NCBI RefSeq assembly: GCF_014712225.1
Contig: NZ_JACXBW010000014.1
Span: 62,001-126,000 of the forward strand
Source: Pseudarthrobacter sulfonivorans
GTDB lineage: Bacteria > Actinomycetota > Actinomycetes > Actinomycetales > Micrococcaceae
Reading direction: 5' to 3'
Length of the DNA: 64,000 nt
Part shown: positions 51,659 to 60,646 of the stretch, in pieces
Position numbering within the stretch: position 1 is the stretch's first letter
Layout: each line of letters begins with the position of its first letter
Notes under the pieces: model-generated
Database searches by the model: none
Seen by the model: only the letters and a program-made list of their open reading frames with translations
What the model was told of the DNA's origin: nothing
Translations under genes and position numbers: made by a program

Positions 51659-52650
51659 CGGACACCAACTTTCCTGCTCGCTGCAATTTCTTCCCGCAGA
51701 GGCTTCCACCAGCTGACGAGTTCGCGAAGTCCTTCTTCGAGTTCCACCTCTGCTTTGAATCCGAGGTCCTGCCGCGCGGCCGTTGTGTCCGCCAGCCGGC
51801 GGACCACGCCGTTGACCAGGCGGTCCGGGCCGTGTTCCACGGTCAGGTCCGAACCCATGACCCGCAGCAGCGCCTGCGCCATTTCCAGCAGGCTGGTCTC
51901 GGTTCCGCTTGCGACGTTGTAGATGCCCTGGCTGACGTCGCTCGTGGCGGCCAACACGTTGGCCCGGGCCACATCTGCGGTGAACACGAAGTCCATGGTC
52001 TGCAGGCCACTGCCGAATATCAGCGGTGGTTTGCCGTCCATGATCCTTTCCATCCACCGGACCAGGACCTCGGTGTAGAGGCCATGGACATCCATCCGGG
52101 GTCCGTAGACGTTGAAATAACGCAGCATCACATAGTCCAGGCCCGTCATTGCGTGGAAGCTCCGGGCCATTCCTTCGTTGAACGACTTGGCGGCGCCATA
52201 AAAGGTGTCGTTGTTGGCGTGGTGGTGGCGTTCAGTGGTGGGGAATTCCTCCGCCATGCCATAGACCGAGGCGCTGGAGGCTGCGATGAGCTTGTCCACC
52301 TTGTGTTCCGCGGCGGCTTCAAGAATGTTGAATGTCCCGTCCACCATCACCTCAAGGGCGAGCCGGGGTTCCTCGGCGCACTGCGTGATCCGGATGGCTG
52401 CCTGATGAAAGACCAGGTCCTTGCCCTTGGTGAGGTCGTGAACCAGGTCGCGGTTGCCGATGTCTCCGCGGACGAGCTCAACCTGCCCGCTTTCCCGCGC
52501 CCGCTCAAGGTTGCCCAGCCGGCCGCGGACAAGATTGTCCAGCACGTCAATCCGGTTCACCCCGGCGTTTAGGAGGGCATCCACGAGCGTTGAACCGATG
52601 GTTCCGGCTCCGCCGGTCACCAGGACATTGGCCCCCTGGAGCTCGCTCAC
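51655..52650 (-). CDS. NAD-dependent sugar epimerase/dehydratase (extended SDR)
   Basis: A 331-residue extended short-chain dehydrogenase. The NAD motif is TGGAGTIGSTLV near residues 12-23, and the catalytic Ser is in SSASVYG and Tyr-Lys in FYGAAKSFNEG. It modifies an NDP-sugar by epimerisation or dehydration. The GTG start at 52650 overlaps the end of the oxidoreductase gene. Exact chemistry cannot be fixed from motifs. Confidence 0.87.
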   Translation of the reverse strand: MSELQGANVLVTGGAGTIGSTLVDALLNAGVNRIDVLDNLVRGRLGNLERARESGQVELVRGDIGNRDLVHDLTKGKDLVFHQAAIRITQCAEEPRLALEVMVDGTFNILEAAAEHKVDKLIAASSASVYGMAEEFPTTERHHHANNDTFYGAAKSFNEGMARSFHAMTGLDYVMLRYFNVYGPRMDVHGLYTEVLVRWMERIMDGKPPLIFGSGLQTMDFVFTADVARANVLAATSDVSQGIYNVASGTETSLLEMAQALLRVMGSDLTVEHGPDRLVNGVVRRLADTTAARQDLGFKAEVELEEGLRELVSWWKPLREEIAASRKVGVR

Positions 52651-53771
52651 AGCGCACTCCCAAACTGCGCGCCGGCGCCGGCCAGCTCGTATCCTGCCAC
52701 GGGCGCGGATTGTCCGTCCATGCTCAGGCTGTGCGTCACCGCTTCCAATACGGACAGGACCCGCAGGCCGGACGCACCACCCGTACGGGCCTCCCGCTTG
52801 TTCCGGATACAAGAGGCCAGTTCCTCCACCACCTGGCCCAGGGCCTCCCTCTCGGGAAGCGCCGGCGACCAGGTGTCACCGAGCCGGTAGGAGATTGCCG
52901 ATGCCTTTCTTTCCCCCGCCGATTTCGCCTGCCGGTCCAGGCTGACGCCCCGGTCGTAAACGCTGAGCCGCTGCTGCGGGTTCAGGTCGTCCCACACGAG
53001 GGTCCGCAACGATCCGCCGATCACCATCTGCCGGATTTTGGTTGGACTCAGCCAGTTCACGTTGACGTGGGCAGTGGCGTCGTTGGGAAGCTTGAAATTC
53101 AGGTGCCCCACGCAATCGCGTCCCGTACCCAGCGGGTCCGCTCCGAACGCGGAAACTTCGGCAGGGTTCAGGCCGCCGGGAAGCACAAAGTCCAGGATTG
53201 CCAGGTCGTGCGGCGCCAGGTCCCAGAACACATCCACATCGGGCTGGACGAGTCCGAGATTGATCCTGATGGAGTCAACGAACAGGATTTCGCCCAACGC
53301 GCCTTCCTGCACCAGTTCCTGCATCTTGAGAACCGCCGGCGTGTAGCAGTAAGTGTGGTCCGCCATCAGCACGAGGCCGTTCGCCTCCGCCTCAGCCACC
53401 ATCTCCAGCCCGTGGGCCCGGCTGTCCGCGAGCGGCTTTTCCACCAGCACATGCTTGCCGGCGCGCAGCGCCGTCATGACCGTCCCGTAATGGGTCCGCG
53501 CTGGTGTGGCAATCGCCACGGCGTCCACGTCCAGGGTGTCCAGGAGTTCGTCAAGGGATTCGACGACGGGAATGTCACCCACGGATGCGGCCAGCTTTGC
53601 TGCCCGTTCGATGTCCAAATCGCAGATAGCCACCAAGTCCCAGTCGGGGCTGGCCTGCAGGTTGCGGGCGAGGTTCGGCCCCCAGTATCCGGCACCGACG
53701 ACGGCGATCTTCAGTTTCGGCGTCGGCTGTTGATGGGCGGGGACGCGGAACGGGTTAGGGAATGTTCTCAT
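52647..53771 (-). CDS. Gfo/Idh/MocA-family oxidoreductase (WbpB/WlbA-like)
   Basis: A 374-residue NAD(P)-dependent enzyme. KIAVVGAGYWGPNLARNLQA (about 20-39) is the nucleotide-binding motif. The active-site lysine is in VLVEKPLADS, and FWDLAPHDLAILDFV supplies a conserved His. In amino-sugar routes such enzymes oxidise the 3-position of UDP-HexNAc-uronate, which a DegT enzyme then aminates. That pairing is present here, but the route is inference. Confidence 0.85.
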   Translation of the reverse strand: MRTFPNPFRVPAHQQPTPKLKIAVVGAGYWGPNLARNLQASPDWDLVAICDLDIERAAKLAASVGDIPVVESLDELLDTLDVDAVAIATPARTHYGTVMTALRAGKHVLVEKPLADSRAHGLEMVAEAEANGLVLMADHTYCYTPAVLKMQELVQEGALGEILFVDSIRINLGLVQPDVDVFWDLAPHDLAILDFVLPGGLNPAEVSAFGADPLGTGRDCVGHLNFKLPNDATAHVNVNWLSPTKIRQMVIGGSLRTLVWDDLNPQQRLSVYDRGVSLDRQAKSAGERKASAISYRLGDTWSPALPEREALGQVVEELASCIRNKREARTGGASGLRVLSVLEAVTHSLSMDGQSAPVAGYELAGAGAQFGSAL

Positions 53772-53797
53772 GTCACTTCCTTTTCAGTGGGAGGTTG

Positions 53798-55381
53798 TTA
53801 GTAAGCGCCGGAGGGTTTGATGACTGCGCGGAAAGTCCGCCACAAGATGTGCAGGTCCCCGGCGATGGACCAGTTCTCGACGTAGTAGAGGTCCAGCCGC
53901 ACGGCCTCTTCCCAGGCAAGGTCTGAGCGGCCGTTGATCTGCCAGAGGCCGGTAATCCCCGGCTTAATGAGCAGGCGCCGGCGCGTGTGGCGTTCATAGC
54001 CGCTGACTTCGCGGTCCAGTGGCGGGCGTGGTCCCACCATGCTCATGTGGCCGAGAACAACATTCCAGAGCTGGGGGAGCTCATCGAGCGAGTACTTGCG
54101 CATCCAGCGGCCGCAGCGCGTTACCCGGGGGTCATCGCGCAGCTTGAACAGCACGCCGGCGCCTTCATTGCGTTGGTCCAGTGCCGCCAGACGGGCCTCG
54201 GCGTCCACCACCATTGACCGGAACTTGAACATCCCGAACGGGTGGCCGTCCTTGCCCACCCGGTCCTGGCGGAAAAGTACCGGCCCGGGGCTGTCCAACC
54301 GGACGATGATGGCCAGCACCAGAAGCAGTGGCGACAGCGCCAGGAGGGCACCGAACGCCATCACCACATCCACCACGCGCTTGAGCACATGCTTGGCACC
54401 CGAGTACTGCGGAATGTCCACATGCATCAGGGGCAGGCCTTCCACGGGCCGCCAATGGATGCGCGGACCCGCAACGTTTGTCAGCGTGGCCGCCAGGACC
54501 ATTTCCGCCGCACATTCCTCCAGCTTCCAGCCGAGCTCCCGGATGAACCTGTTCCCCCCTGGCAGGGGTCCAGCCACGATGACCGCGTCCGCATCGGACA
54601 GGCGCACTGTCCGGGCGATGTCATCCGTGGACGAGAGGATGGGGATTTGACGGCTGTCCACGTCCAGCTTTCCCCCGCGGCGTGCTCCGGGAAGGCACAC
54701 TCCCAAAATCTCGTACACCGGACCCGAGCTCTTGGCCACCTGTTGCACCACATACCGCACGTCCTCCGGTTCGCCCACGACGACGGCCCTTGAGAGGTGC
54801 CGGCCGCGGGTCTTTTCCTTGGCCAACCGGCGTCGGAACGCCCAGCGGTTCCCGGTCAGGGCCATCAGCCCCAGCGGCAGGGAGACCGTCATGAAGGCGG
54901 TCCCGCCGTCGACGGAAAAGACAACGGCGGCGATGGCCATCAGTCCGAAGATCCGCAGCGTCGCCGAGGCCACCCGCTTATACTCGTCAGCCCCGACGCC
55001 GAGGACTTTTGAATCCCGCGTCCGGTAGATCTCCAGCGCCCCGAGCCAGAGCAGCATCACGGTGGCGGCGGTCAGGATGCCGCCCCTGGCGCTTTCAATC
55101 CCGGGAATGAATCCCACATCTGACAGGAGGTCCCCGACCCAAACGGCGCCCGCCACCATGAGCGCGTCGGCGGCGCGGAGAAGGTTGATGTGCGTGGAGA
55201 TCCACGCGGCCCCGGCTTTGCGGGCGTGCGTTGCCGGGACGGCGCCTGGCGGCAGCAGGAACCGGGTTCCTGCGGCTTCTGCTGCCGCCAACGCCGCTGT
55301 TGCATTCCGCTGTGCAGCAACGGAGGCAACGGGCCAGTCAAAACCTGCTCGCCCGGTCCGGGCGACTGGAATTTCCACCAT
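53798..55381 (-). CDS. Undecaprenyl-phosphate sugar phosphotransferase (initiating enzyme)
   Basis: A 527-residue polyprenyl glycosylphosphotransferase. The N-terminal half has about four membrane helices and a Rossmann-like CoA-binding-type domain. A further helix (VVDVVMAFGALLALSPLLLVLAI) leads to the catalytic domain with GPVLFRQDRVGKDGHPFGMF, RSMVVDAEARL, KYSLDELPQLWNVV and MVGPRPPL. It would load the first sugar-1-phosphate onto undecaprenyl phosphate. It follows the LuxR-family gene by 151 bp and precedes the oxidoreductase gene. Confidence 0.92.
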   Translation of the reverse strand: MVEIPVARTGRAGFDWPVASVAAQRNATAALAAAEAAGTRFLLPPGAVPATHARKAGAAWISTHINLLRAADALMVAGAVWVGDLLSDVGFIPGIESARGGILTAATVMLLWLGALEIYRTRDSKVLGVGADEYKRVASATLRIFGLMAIAAVVFSVDGGTAFMTVSLPLGLMALTGNRWAFRRRLAKEKTRGRHLSRAVVVGEPEDVRYVVQQVAKSSGPVYEILGVCLPGARRGGKLDVDSRQIPILSSTDDIARTVRLSDADAVIVAGPLPGGNRFIRELGWKLEECAAEMVLAATLTNVAGPRIHWRPVEGLPLMHVDIPQYSGAKHVLKRVVDVVMAFGALLALSPLLLVLAIIVRLDSPGPVLFRQDRVGKDGHPFGMFKFRSMVVDAEARLAALDQRNEGAGVLFKLRDDPRVTRCGRWMRKYSLDELPQLWNVVLGHMSMVGPRPPLDREVSGYERHTRRRLLIKPGITGLWQINGRSDLAWEEAVRLDLYYVENWSIAGDLHILWRTFRAVIKPSGAY

Positions 55382-55532
55382 GATGACCCCTTCCGGGTGT
55401 GCGTTGTTTGCTCTGACCGTGTTGCAAAAGTAGCCCGGAACTGGCGGTTATCCGCGGGAAAAGCCAGGGCTATGTGGGTGGCAGAAGGGAACAGTGCGGA
55501 AACTGCGGGTACCTGCAATAAGGCAGCGGAGC

Positions 55533-58220
55533 CTAGACGGCCGGCAGGACGTACGGTTCCCGCGAGGCGGCTTCCTTGGCAGCGGCCAGGGCCGTCAGCT
55601 GCGCCCGTGATTCCACCCCGAGCTTGCGGTAGATGGCCGTAAGGCGCACCTCCACGGTCCGGATGGAGACGAAAAGTGTGGCAGCGATTTCCTTGTTGCG
55701 CATGCCGCGGGCCACCATCTGCGCGAGGGCCCGTTCGTGGTCGGCGAGCATAAGCAAGGCCGGGTTGCGAGGCGCACGCGCCGGCTCCGCCCGTTCGTCA
55801 AGAAGGAGCGAGTCAACGTGCTGCGTCCAGGCGTCGGCGCCGGCTTCGTCAAACATCACCTTTGCGCGCAACAGCCCGTCCCTGGCATCCCGCAGCCGGC
55901 CCAAGGCGCCCAGCCGCTCCGCGTAGCACAGCAAAGTCCGGGCACGTTCCAGCAGCGAATCGTGGCCGTTCCGGCGCTCCAGCGCCTGGCTGAACAGCTG
56001 AAGCGACTGCTCGCCGTCGGCCAGCATCGCGCGGCTGCGGGCTACAGCCGTCAGCAGCCAAGGGGACCTCAGCCCGACGGCGCGGCTCTCAAGCCGGTAG
56101 AGGGCCTGGGTGGCTTCGCGGTGGCGGCCCAGCCGGACCAGGACCTCCACGAGGTCCGCTTCGCACCGGAGCAGCGTGGGATTGGTGAACCTCATGCCGA
56201 TCTCCGCGGCGCGGGCCAGTTGGGCGCAGGACTCTGCCAGGTTGCCGCGCATCAGCGCGAAGTGCCCTTGGCAGGCAGCCAGCTGGGCAGTGATGGCAGG
56301 GTGGCTGTCCGCCCCGGAGAAATGGTGGGCGTCAGCAACATAGAGCTGTGCCAGTGCCTCATCGCCCAGGGAATGGGCCCGCCACACCCGGAAAATGTGC
56401 CGCATCCCGCGGTGGTACTTGGTCTCGGGCTCGGTGAGTTCAAGGTCCTCGATGAGCCGGATGGCCATCCGGACGTTCCCCGCCCGGATCTCATTGTCTA
56501 CGGCGAGGTATCCTGCCGTCTCGCGCCAGTTGATGTTGCTGGCCCCAACAGAACTTCGCACCATGGCGAAAGCTTCCCGGGCAAGTTCATGGTGCTCTGC
56601 ATAGGTCAGCGCGCGGCCCTGCACCAAAAGGCTGGCCACGGTGCCGCCGGCGTCGTGGGTGCGGCCGTGATGCTCCGTGTTCCCCCTGATTGCCTCGATC
56701 AGGAGCTTGGCGCGCTCGGCCACTGCGAGGCAGTCCGTGGAGGCGGCATCCCGGAAACCGTCGGCATGGTGGAGCAGGCTGACGGCGTCGTCCAGCTCCC
56801 ACCGCTCGGCGTAATGGAGTGAACTGACGGACAACAGAGTGGCCGCGTAAGCGGGGTCATGCTGGCCGAACTCCTTTACCAGGCGCAGCACCATGCTCGA
56901 TCGCACAGCGGCACCCTGAATGAACTGGATTCCAAAGGCCAGCCCCGTCAACCGAAGAATAAGGGCCGGGTTGCGGGTCACCCGCCGCGCCCAGTCCAGG
57001 TACCGCTTGGCGTAGACGAATTCCCCCCTGTTGAACAGCAGCTCGGCCACGGTCGTGAGCCGCGCCGCCGTCTCTGCCTCCCAGGGATTGATCGTCAGCG
57101 CGCGCTCGATGTATTCCACGGCGAAGGGCACGTCACCGGCACGGATCAGGTCCACTGCGAAGCGGAGGAGGCCGAAAGGAGTTTGGCGTTCCAGTGCGCT
57201 GAAGCTCAGATGCCACCTGCGGGCGTACGGGTCGCTCTCACCGGCTGCTTCCGCCAGGGCGCGGTGGGCGGCGGTGCGGACCGACGGCGTCATGGCGGCG
57301 AAAACATACCCTCGCAGGAGCTGGTCCTGAATGCGCAGGTGCGGACCGGACCTGTGCACCATGCCGTTCGCCAACAGTTCATCCATGCCTGTCCACAGCT
57401 CGCCGTGCACCTTTTCCAGGGTGGCAATGTCGCTCCGGCAGGACAGTGACATCAGGTCAAGGCCTTTCCGGGCAGCCGGCGTGAGTGCGCCCACCGTCGC
57501 GGCGAACTCTGATTCGAAGCTTCCTTTGGAGGGCAGGGGAATGGGAAGCGCGTACTTCCCTTCCGCGTGGCGTTCCAGCAGGCACGCGTAAAGCTCGACG
57601 GCGGCAAGCGGGTTTCCCTGCGTCGCCGCGGCGACAGCGTGGACCGCCGTCGTCGCACTCTGCCGCGCAGGAATCGACTCCAGCATCCGGACAGTGTCGT
57701 TGTAGTTCAGGGCCTTCAGATGCAGGGCAGGGAGGCTGCCGAACGGGCTGTCCGGCGCCTCATCCCGGACACTGGCGAAGAGCGCTATGTCCGTTCCGGC
57801 CAGGCGGCGGGCGAGGAACCCGATGACAGCCTGGCTGCTGGGGTCCAGCTGGTCAGCATCGTCGATGACGACGATGGTTCGTGAGGAGGAGCGCTGATGA
57901 AGCCCATTGAGAAGCATCGTGGCTACGGTGGCGACGTCCGTGGCGCCGGCCGAATCCCGCAGCAGTTCGTCGGCGAACCGGCCAAGGACCGGATCGTCGA
58001 TTCCGTTCAGCAGCGCAGTGAGGCCGGAGAGGGGCCAGTCGGACTCGGATGCGCTCGCCCGCAGGAAAACGGTCCGGTGTTCGGAAAGTCGCGGAATCTC
58101 GGCCAACAGCGCCGACTTACCCGTTCCCCGCCGTCCTACAACCGTGAGGGCTGATTCCTTCGGACCCCGGATCACCGCGAGGATCCTGTCCAGCTCCTTG
58201 TTTCGGCCAATTAACGACAT
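55533..58220 (-). CDS. LuxR-family transcriptional regulator, LAL/MalT-like
   Basis: An 895-residue regulator. An N-terminal AAA ATPase has Walker A GRRGTGKS (29-36) and IVVIDDADQLD as Walker B. A long helical-repeat region follows. The C-terminal LuxR helix-turn-helix reads LAQMVARGMRNKEIAATLFVSIRTVEVRL. The ATG at 58220 has GGGGAC upstream; an ATG 15 nt earlier lacks one. LAL proteins commonly activate nearby clusters, here probably the polysaccharide genes downstream on the same strand. Confidence 0.9.
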   Translation of the reverse strand: MSLIGRNKELDRILAVIRGPKESALTVVGRRGTGKSALLAEIPRLSEHRTVFLRASASESDWPLSGLTALLNGIDDPVLGRFADELLRDSAGATDVATVATMLLNGLHQRSSSRTIVVIDDADQLDPSSQAVIGFLARRLAGTDIALFASVRDEAPDSPFGSLPALHLKALNYNDTVRMLESIPARQSATTAVHAVAAATQGNPLAAVELYACLLERHAEGKYALPIPLPSKGSFESEFAATVGALTPAARKGLDLMSLSCRSDIATLEKVHGELWTGMDELLANGMVHRSGPHLRIQDQLLRGYVFAAMTPSVRTAAHRALAEAAGESDPYARRWHLSFSALERQTPFGLLRFAVDLIRAGDVPFAVEYIERALTINPWEAETAARLTTVAELLFNRGEFVYAKRYLDWARRVTRNPALILRLTGLAFGIQFIQGAAVRSSMVLRLVKEFGQHDPAYAATLLSVSSLHYAERWELDDAVSLLHHADGFRDAASTDCLAVAERAKLLIEAIRGNTEHHGRTHDAGGTVASLLVQGRALTYAEHHELAREAFAMVRSSVGASNINWRETAGYLAVDNEIRAGNVRMAIRLIEDLELTEPETKYHRGMRHIFRVWRAHSLGDEALAQLYVADAHHFSGADSHPAITAQLAACQGHFALMRGNLAESCAQLARAAEIGMRFTNPTLLRCEADLVEVLVRLGRHREATQALYRLESRAVGLRSPWLLTAVARSRAMLADGEQSLQLFSQALERRNGHDSLLERARTLLCYAERLGALGRLRDARDGLLRAKVMFDEAGADAWTQHVDSLLLDERAEPARAPRNPALLMLADHERALAQMVARGMRNKEIAATLFVSIRTVEVRLTAIYRKLGVESRAQLTALAAAKEAASREPYVLPAV

Positions 58221-58395
58221 GAAGTCCCCAATCATTTAAGAAGGAGACCTGCAGCTACCCTGCACTTCAGTGACGACAAAGCCCGTCCAGCCAGCTGCTT
58301 GACTGTCCGGGCCCAACTTCACGGTACCCAGCCGATGGATGCAACTTAGCCCGCGGAGACTCGGGCGCACCACAGTATTCATCAGGATCACCGGA

Positions 58396-58412
58396 CTAGG
58401 TACTCTACCTAG
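58396..58412. promoter_or_regulatory. Palindrome between the LuxR regulator and rpsF (possible operator)
   Basis: CTAGGTA-CTC-TACCTAG is a perfect 7-3-7 dyad about 175 bp upstream of the regulator start, with a second dyad GAGTACTC at 58413-58420. The divergent gap 58221-58684 also has TTGAGTCAA/TTGGCTCAA (58507-58528, one mismatch) and TAAGAT at 58560. No gene is seen in this 464-bp gap. Confidence 0.4.
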
Positions 58413-58684
58413 GAGTACTCATAGGGCCCGCCGCAGGCCCCCGCGGTGCAGGGTTTTCCACATAGCGGCACTCAGGCTTACGGTCCGGATTCAGGGGCGC
58501 CTAGCCTTGAGTCAAGCCCTTGGCTCAAGCGCGAAATCGCCTATCCGTCCCAAATGCACTAAGATATTGAAGTCTGTGCTGCGCCCTGCCTCCGTTCCGT
58601 TGGCCGGGCCCGCATGGCATCGCAAATGAACCTCCTGTTACGGAAATGCCGTAACCGCTTAGCCCAAAGGAGGTGGGTTCACAT

Positions 58685-58990
58685 ATGCGTCCTTACGAAT
58701 TGATGGTAATCATCGACCCCGAGGTCGAAGAGCGTACCGTTGAGCCGTCGCTTCAGAAGTTCCTGAACGTCATCACGACCGATGGTGGAACCATCGAAAA
58801 GGTTGACATCTGGGGCCGTCGCCGGCTGGCTTACGAAATCAAGAAGAAGTCTGAAGGTATCTACGCCGTGGTGAACTTCACCGCCAAGCCGGAAACCGCC
58901 AAGGAACTTGACCGCCAGCTGTCTCTTAACGAGACCATCATGCGCACCAAGATCACCCGCCCCGAAGAGCAGAAGGTCGTTGCTGAGTAA
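58685..58990 (+). CDS. rpsF: 30S ribosomal protein S6
   Basis: A 101-residue S6 protein starting MRPYELMVIIDPEVEERTVEP, with WGRRRLAYEIKKKSEG as the conserved core that contacts S18 and 16S rRNA. The ATG at 58685 has AAAGGAGG 11 nt upstream. It opens the rpsF-ssb-rpsR-rplI operon. Confidence 0.97.
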   Translation: MRPYELMVIIDPEVEERTVEPSLQKFLNVITTDGGTIEKVDIWGRRRLAYEIKKKSEGIYAVVNFTAKPETAKELDRQLSLNETIMRTKITRPEEQKVVAE

Positions 58991-59063
58991 TTTCAGCTCC
59001 GATTTTCATTCTTTACCCCGCAGGATCGAATTCTTCATCCAGGATCGAACAAGGAGGCAGTAG

Positions 59064-59639
59064 ATGGCAGGCGAAACCACCATTACGGTCATCGGTAATC
59101 TCACCAATGACCCGGAATTGCGGTTCACACCGTCAGGTTCGGCAGTAGCGAACTTCACCATCGCTTCCACCCCACGCACCTTTGACCGCCAGTCCAATGA
59201 GTGGAAGGACGGGGAAACCCTGTTCCTCCGCGCTGCGGTGTGGCGTGAAGCAGCCGAGAACGTCGCCGAGTCCCTGACCAAGGGCATGCGCGTGATCGTT
59301 TCCGGCCGTTTGAAGAGCCGTTCCTACGAAACAAAAGAAGGCGAAAAGCGCACTGTCATTGAGCTCGAAGTCGATGAAATCGGCCCGAGCCTGCGCTACG
59401 CCAACGCCAAGGTCAACCGCACCCAGCGCTCCGGCGGTCAGGGTGGTCAGGGTGGCTTCGGCGGCGGCAACAGCGGCGGTGGCTTCGGGGGCGGCAACTC
59501 TGGTGGAAACCAGGGCGGCAACTCCGGCGGCTTCGGTGGCGGCAACCAGCAGGCTGCACAGGAAGATCCTTGGGCAACGCCCGGTGTCTCCAACGCAGGC
59601 GGCTGGGGCAACGGCCCCGATTCCGAACCTCCCTTCTAA
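59064..59639 (+). CDS. ssb: Single-stranded DNA-binding protein
   Basis: A 191-residue SSB. The OB fold (residues 1-115) includes TVIGNLTNDPELRFTPSGSAVANF and FLRAAVWREAAENVAESL. A Gly/Asn/Gln-rich linker of repeats (about 118-170) leads to the acidic tip DSEPPF, which recruits replication and repair partners. AAGGAGG precedes the ATG. It lies between rpsF and rpsR, as in many bacteria. Confidence 0.96.
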   Translation: MAGETTITVIGNLTNDPELRFTPSGSAVANFTIASTPRTFDRQSNEWKDGETLFLRAAVWREAAENVAESLTKGMRVIVSGRLKSRSYETKEGEKRTVIELEVDEIGPSLRYANAKVNRTQRSGGQGGQGGFGGGNSGGGFGGGNSGGNQGGNSGGFGGGNQQAAQEDPWATPGVSNAGGWGNGPDSEPPF

Positions 59640-59762
59640 ACCAAACTCCAGGCCCGACGCCGGGACCGCCCGGTGCCGCAACGCACCAGGTGACTGCCGC
59701 CGTCGGACCACCACCATCCCGTGGATCAACATCCACGGGCTCCAAAGAATAGGAGCTCCACG

Positions 59763-60002
59763 ATGGCTAAGGCTGAACTCCGTAAGCCCAAACCAAAGTC
59801 CAACCCCTTGAAGGCCGCTGACATCACTGTCATCGACTACAAGGACGTAGCATTGCTGCGCAAGTTCATCTCCGACCGCGGAAAGATCCGCGCCCGTCGC
59901 GTCACCGGCGTCACGGTGCAGGAACAGCGCAAGATCGCCCAGGCAATCAAGAACGCCCGCGAAGTTGCTCTGCTGCCCTACTCCGGCGCTGGCCGCGGCT
60001 AA
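59763..60002 (+). CDS. rpsR: 30S ribosomal protein S18
   Basis: A 79-residue basic protein, MAKAELRKPKPKSNPLKAAD at the start and KFISDRGKIRARRVTGVT in the core, typical of S18. AGGAG lies 8 nt before the ATG at 59763. The sequence VTGVTVQEQRKIAQAIKNAREVALLPY is conserved. There is no CxxC pair, so it is a zinc-independent form. Confidence 0.96.
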   Translation: MAKAELRKPKPKSNPLKAADITVIDYKDVALLRKFISDRGKIRARRVTGVTVQEQRKIAQAIKNAREVALLPYSGAGRG

Positions 60003-60019
60003 GGAAGGGACTGACTAAC

Positions 60020-60472
60020 ATGGCAAAGCTCATTCTGACCCACGAAGTAACCGGTCTCGGTGCCGCCGGCGACGTTGTCGAGGTCAAGGACGGTTACGCG
60101 CGTAACTACCTGCTGCCCCGCAACTTCGCCCTGACCTGGTCGAAGGGTGGCGAGAAGCAGGTTGAGTCCATCAAGGCTGCCCGCGCCGCCCGCGAGCACG
60201 CTTCCCTGGAAGATGCTCAGAAGCAGGCCGCTGCACTGTCCGCCAAGCCGGTCAAGCTCGTCGTCAAGGCTGGCGAGACCGGACGCCTGTTCGGCACCGT
60301 CAAGCAGGCCGACGTCGCCGACGCTGTTGAGGCCGCTGGCCTTGGCAAGATCGACAAGCGCAAGGTTGAACTGCCGGCACACATCAAGTCGGTTGGTTCC
60401 TACCAGGCCAACGTCCGCCTTCACGCTGACGTTGCCGCTGTGATCGAACTCAACGTAGTCAGCGGCAAGTAG
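60020..60472 (+). CDS. rplI: 50S ribosomal protein L9
   Basis: A 150-residue L9. The N-terminal domain MAKLILTHEVTGLGAAGDVVEVKDGYARNYLLPR binds 23S rRNA, a long helix follows, and the C-terminal domain begins near residue 80. It is the last gene of the rpsF operon, followed by a strong terminator. dnaB, which often follows rplI, is not in the window. Confidence 0.97.
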   Translation: MAKLILTHEVTGLGAAGDVVEVKDGYARNYLLPRNFALTWSKGGEKQVESIKAARAAREHASLEDAQKQAAALSAKPVKLVVKAGETGRLFGTVKQADVADAVEAAGLGKIDKRKVELPAHIKSVGSYQANVRLHADVAAVIELNVVSGK

Positions 60473-60500
60473 TCTTTCCGGCTACGCAGTCCTGAACTGC

Positions 60501-60544
60501 GGGAAACCCCCGTTGCCCTAACCGGCGGCGGGGGTTTCCCTTTT
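60501..60544 (+). terminator. Rho-independent terminator of the rpsF-rplI operon
   Basis: Perfect 12-bp stem GGGAAACCCCCG (60501-60512) with CGGGGGTTTCCC (60529-60540), followed by TTTT. Confidence 0.9.
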
Positions 60545-60570
60545 AACCCCAACGCGTTAACCCCAACGCG
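60543..60570. repeat. Tandem 14-bp duplication after the rplI terminator
   Basis: TTAACCCCAACGCG occurs twice without a gap (60543-60556 and 60557-60570). It is a recent small duplication. Confidence 0.8.
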
Positions 60571-60578
60571 GGGTCAGC

Positions 60579-60610
60579 TAATGCCCAATTTTGCCTCCGC
60601 AAGGGCATTA
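60579..60610 (-). terminator. Hairpin downstream of the DUF1801 gene
   Basis: TAATGCCC (60579-60586) pairs with GGGCATTA (60603-60610) between the convergent rplI and DUF1801 genes. It has no clear T-run and could work from either side. Confidence 0.4.
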
Positions 60611-60646
60611 AGTGACTGTGAGGTGCATTATCAGGGGCTTGGGAGG

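Noticed and set aside
60473..60646. Possible small gene between rplI and the DUF1801 gene
   Set aside because: The gap holds only the terminator, a 14-bp tandem duplication and a hairpin; no frame with a ribosome binding site is present.
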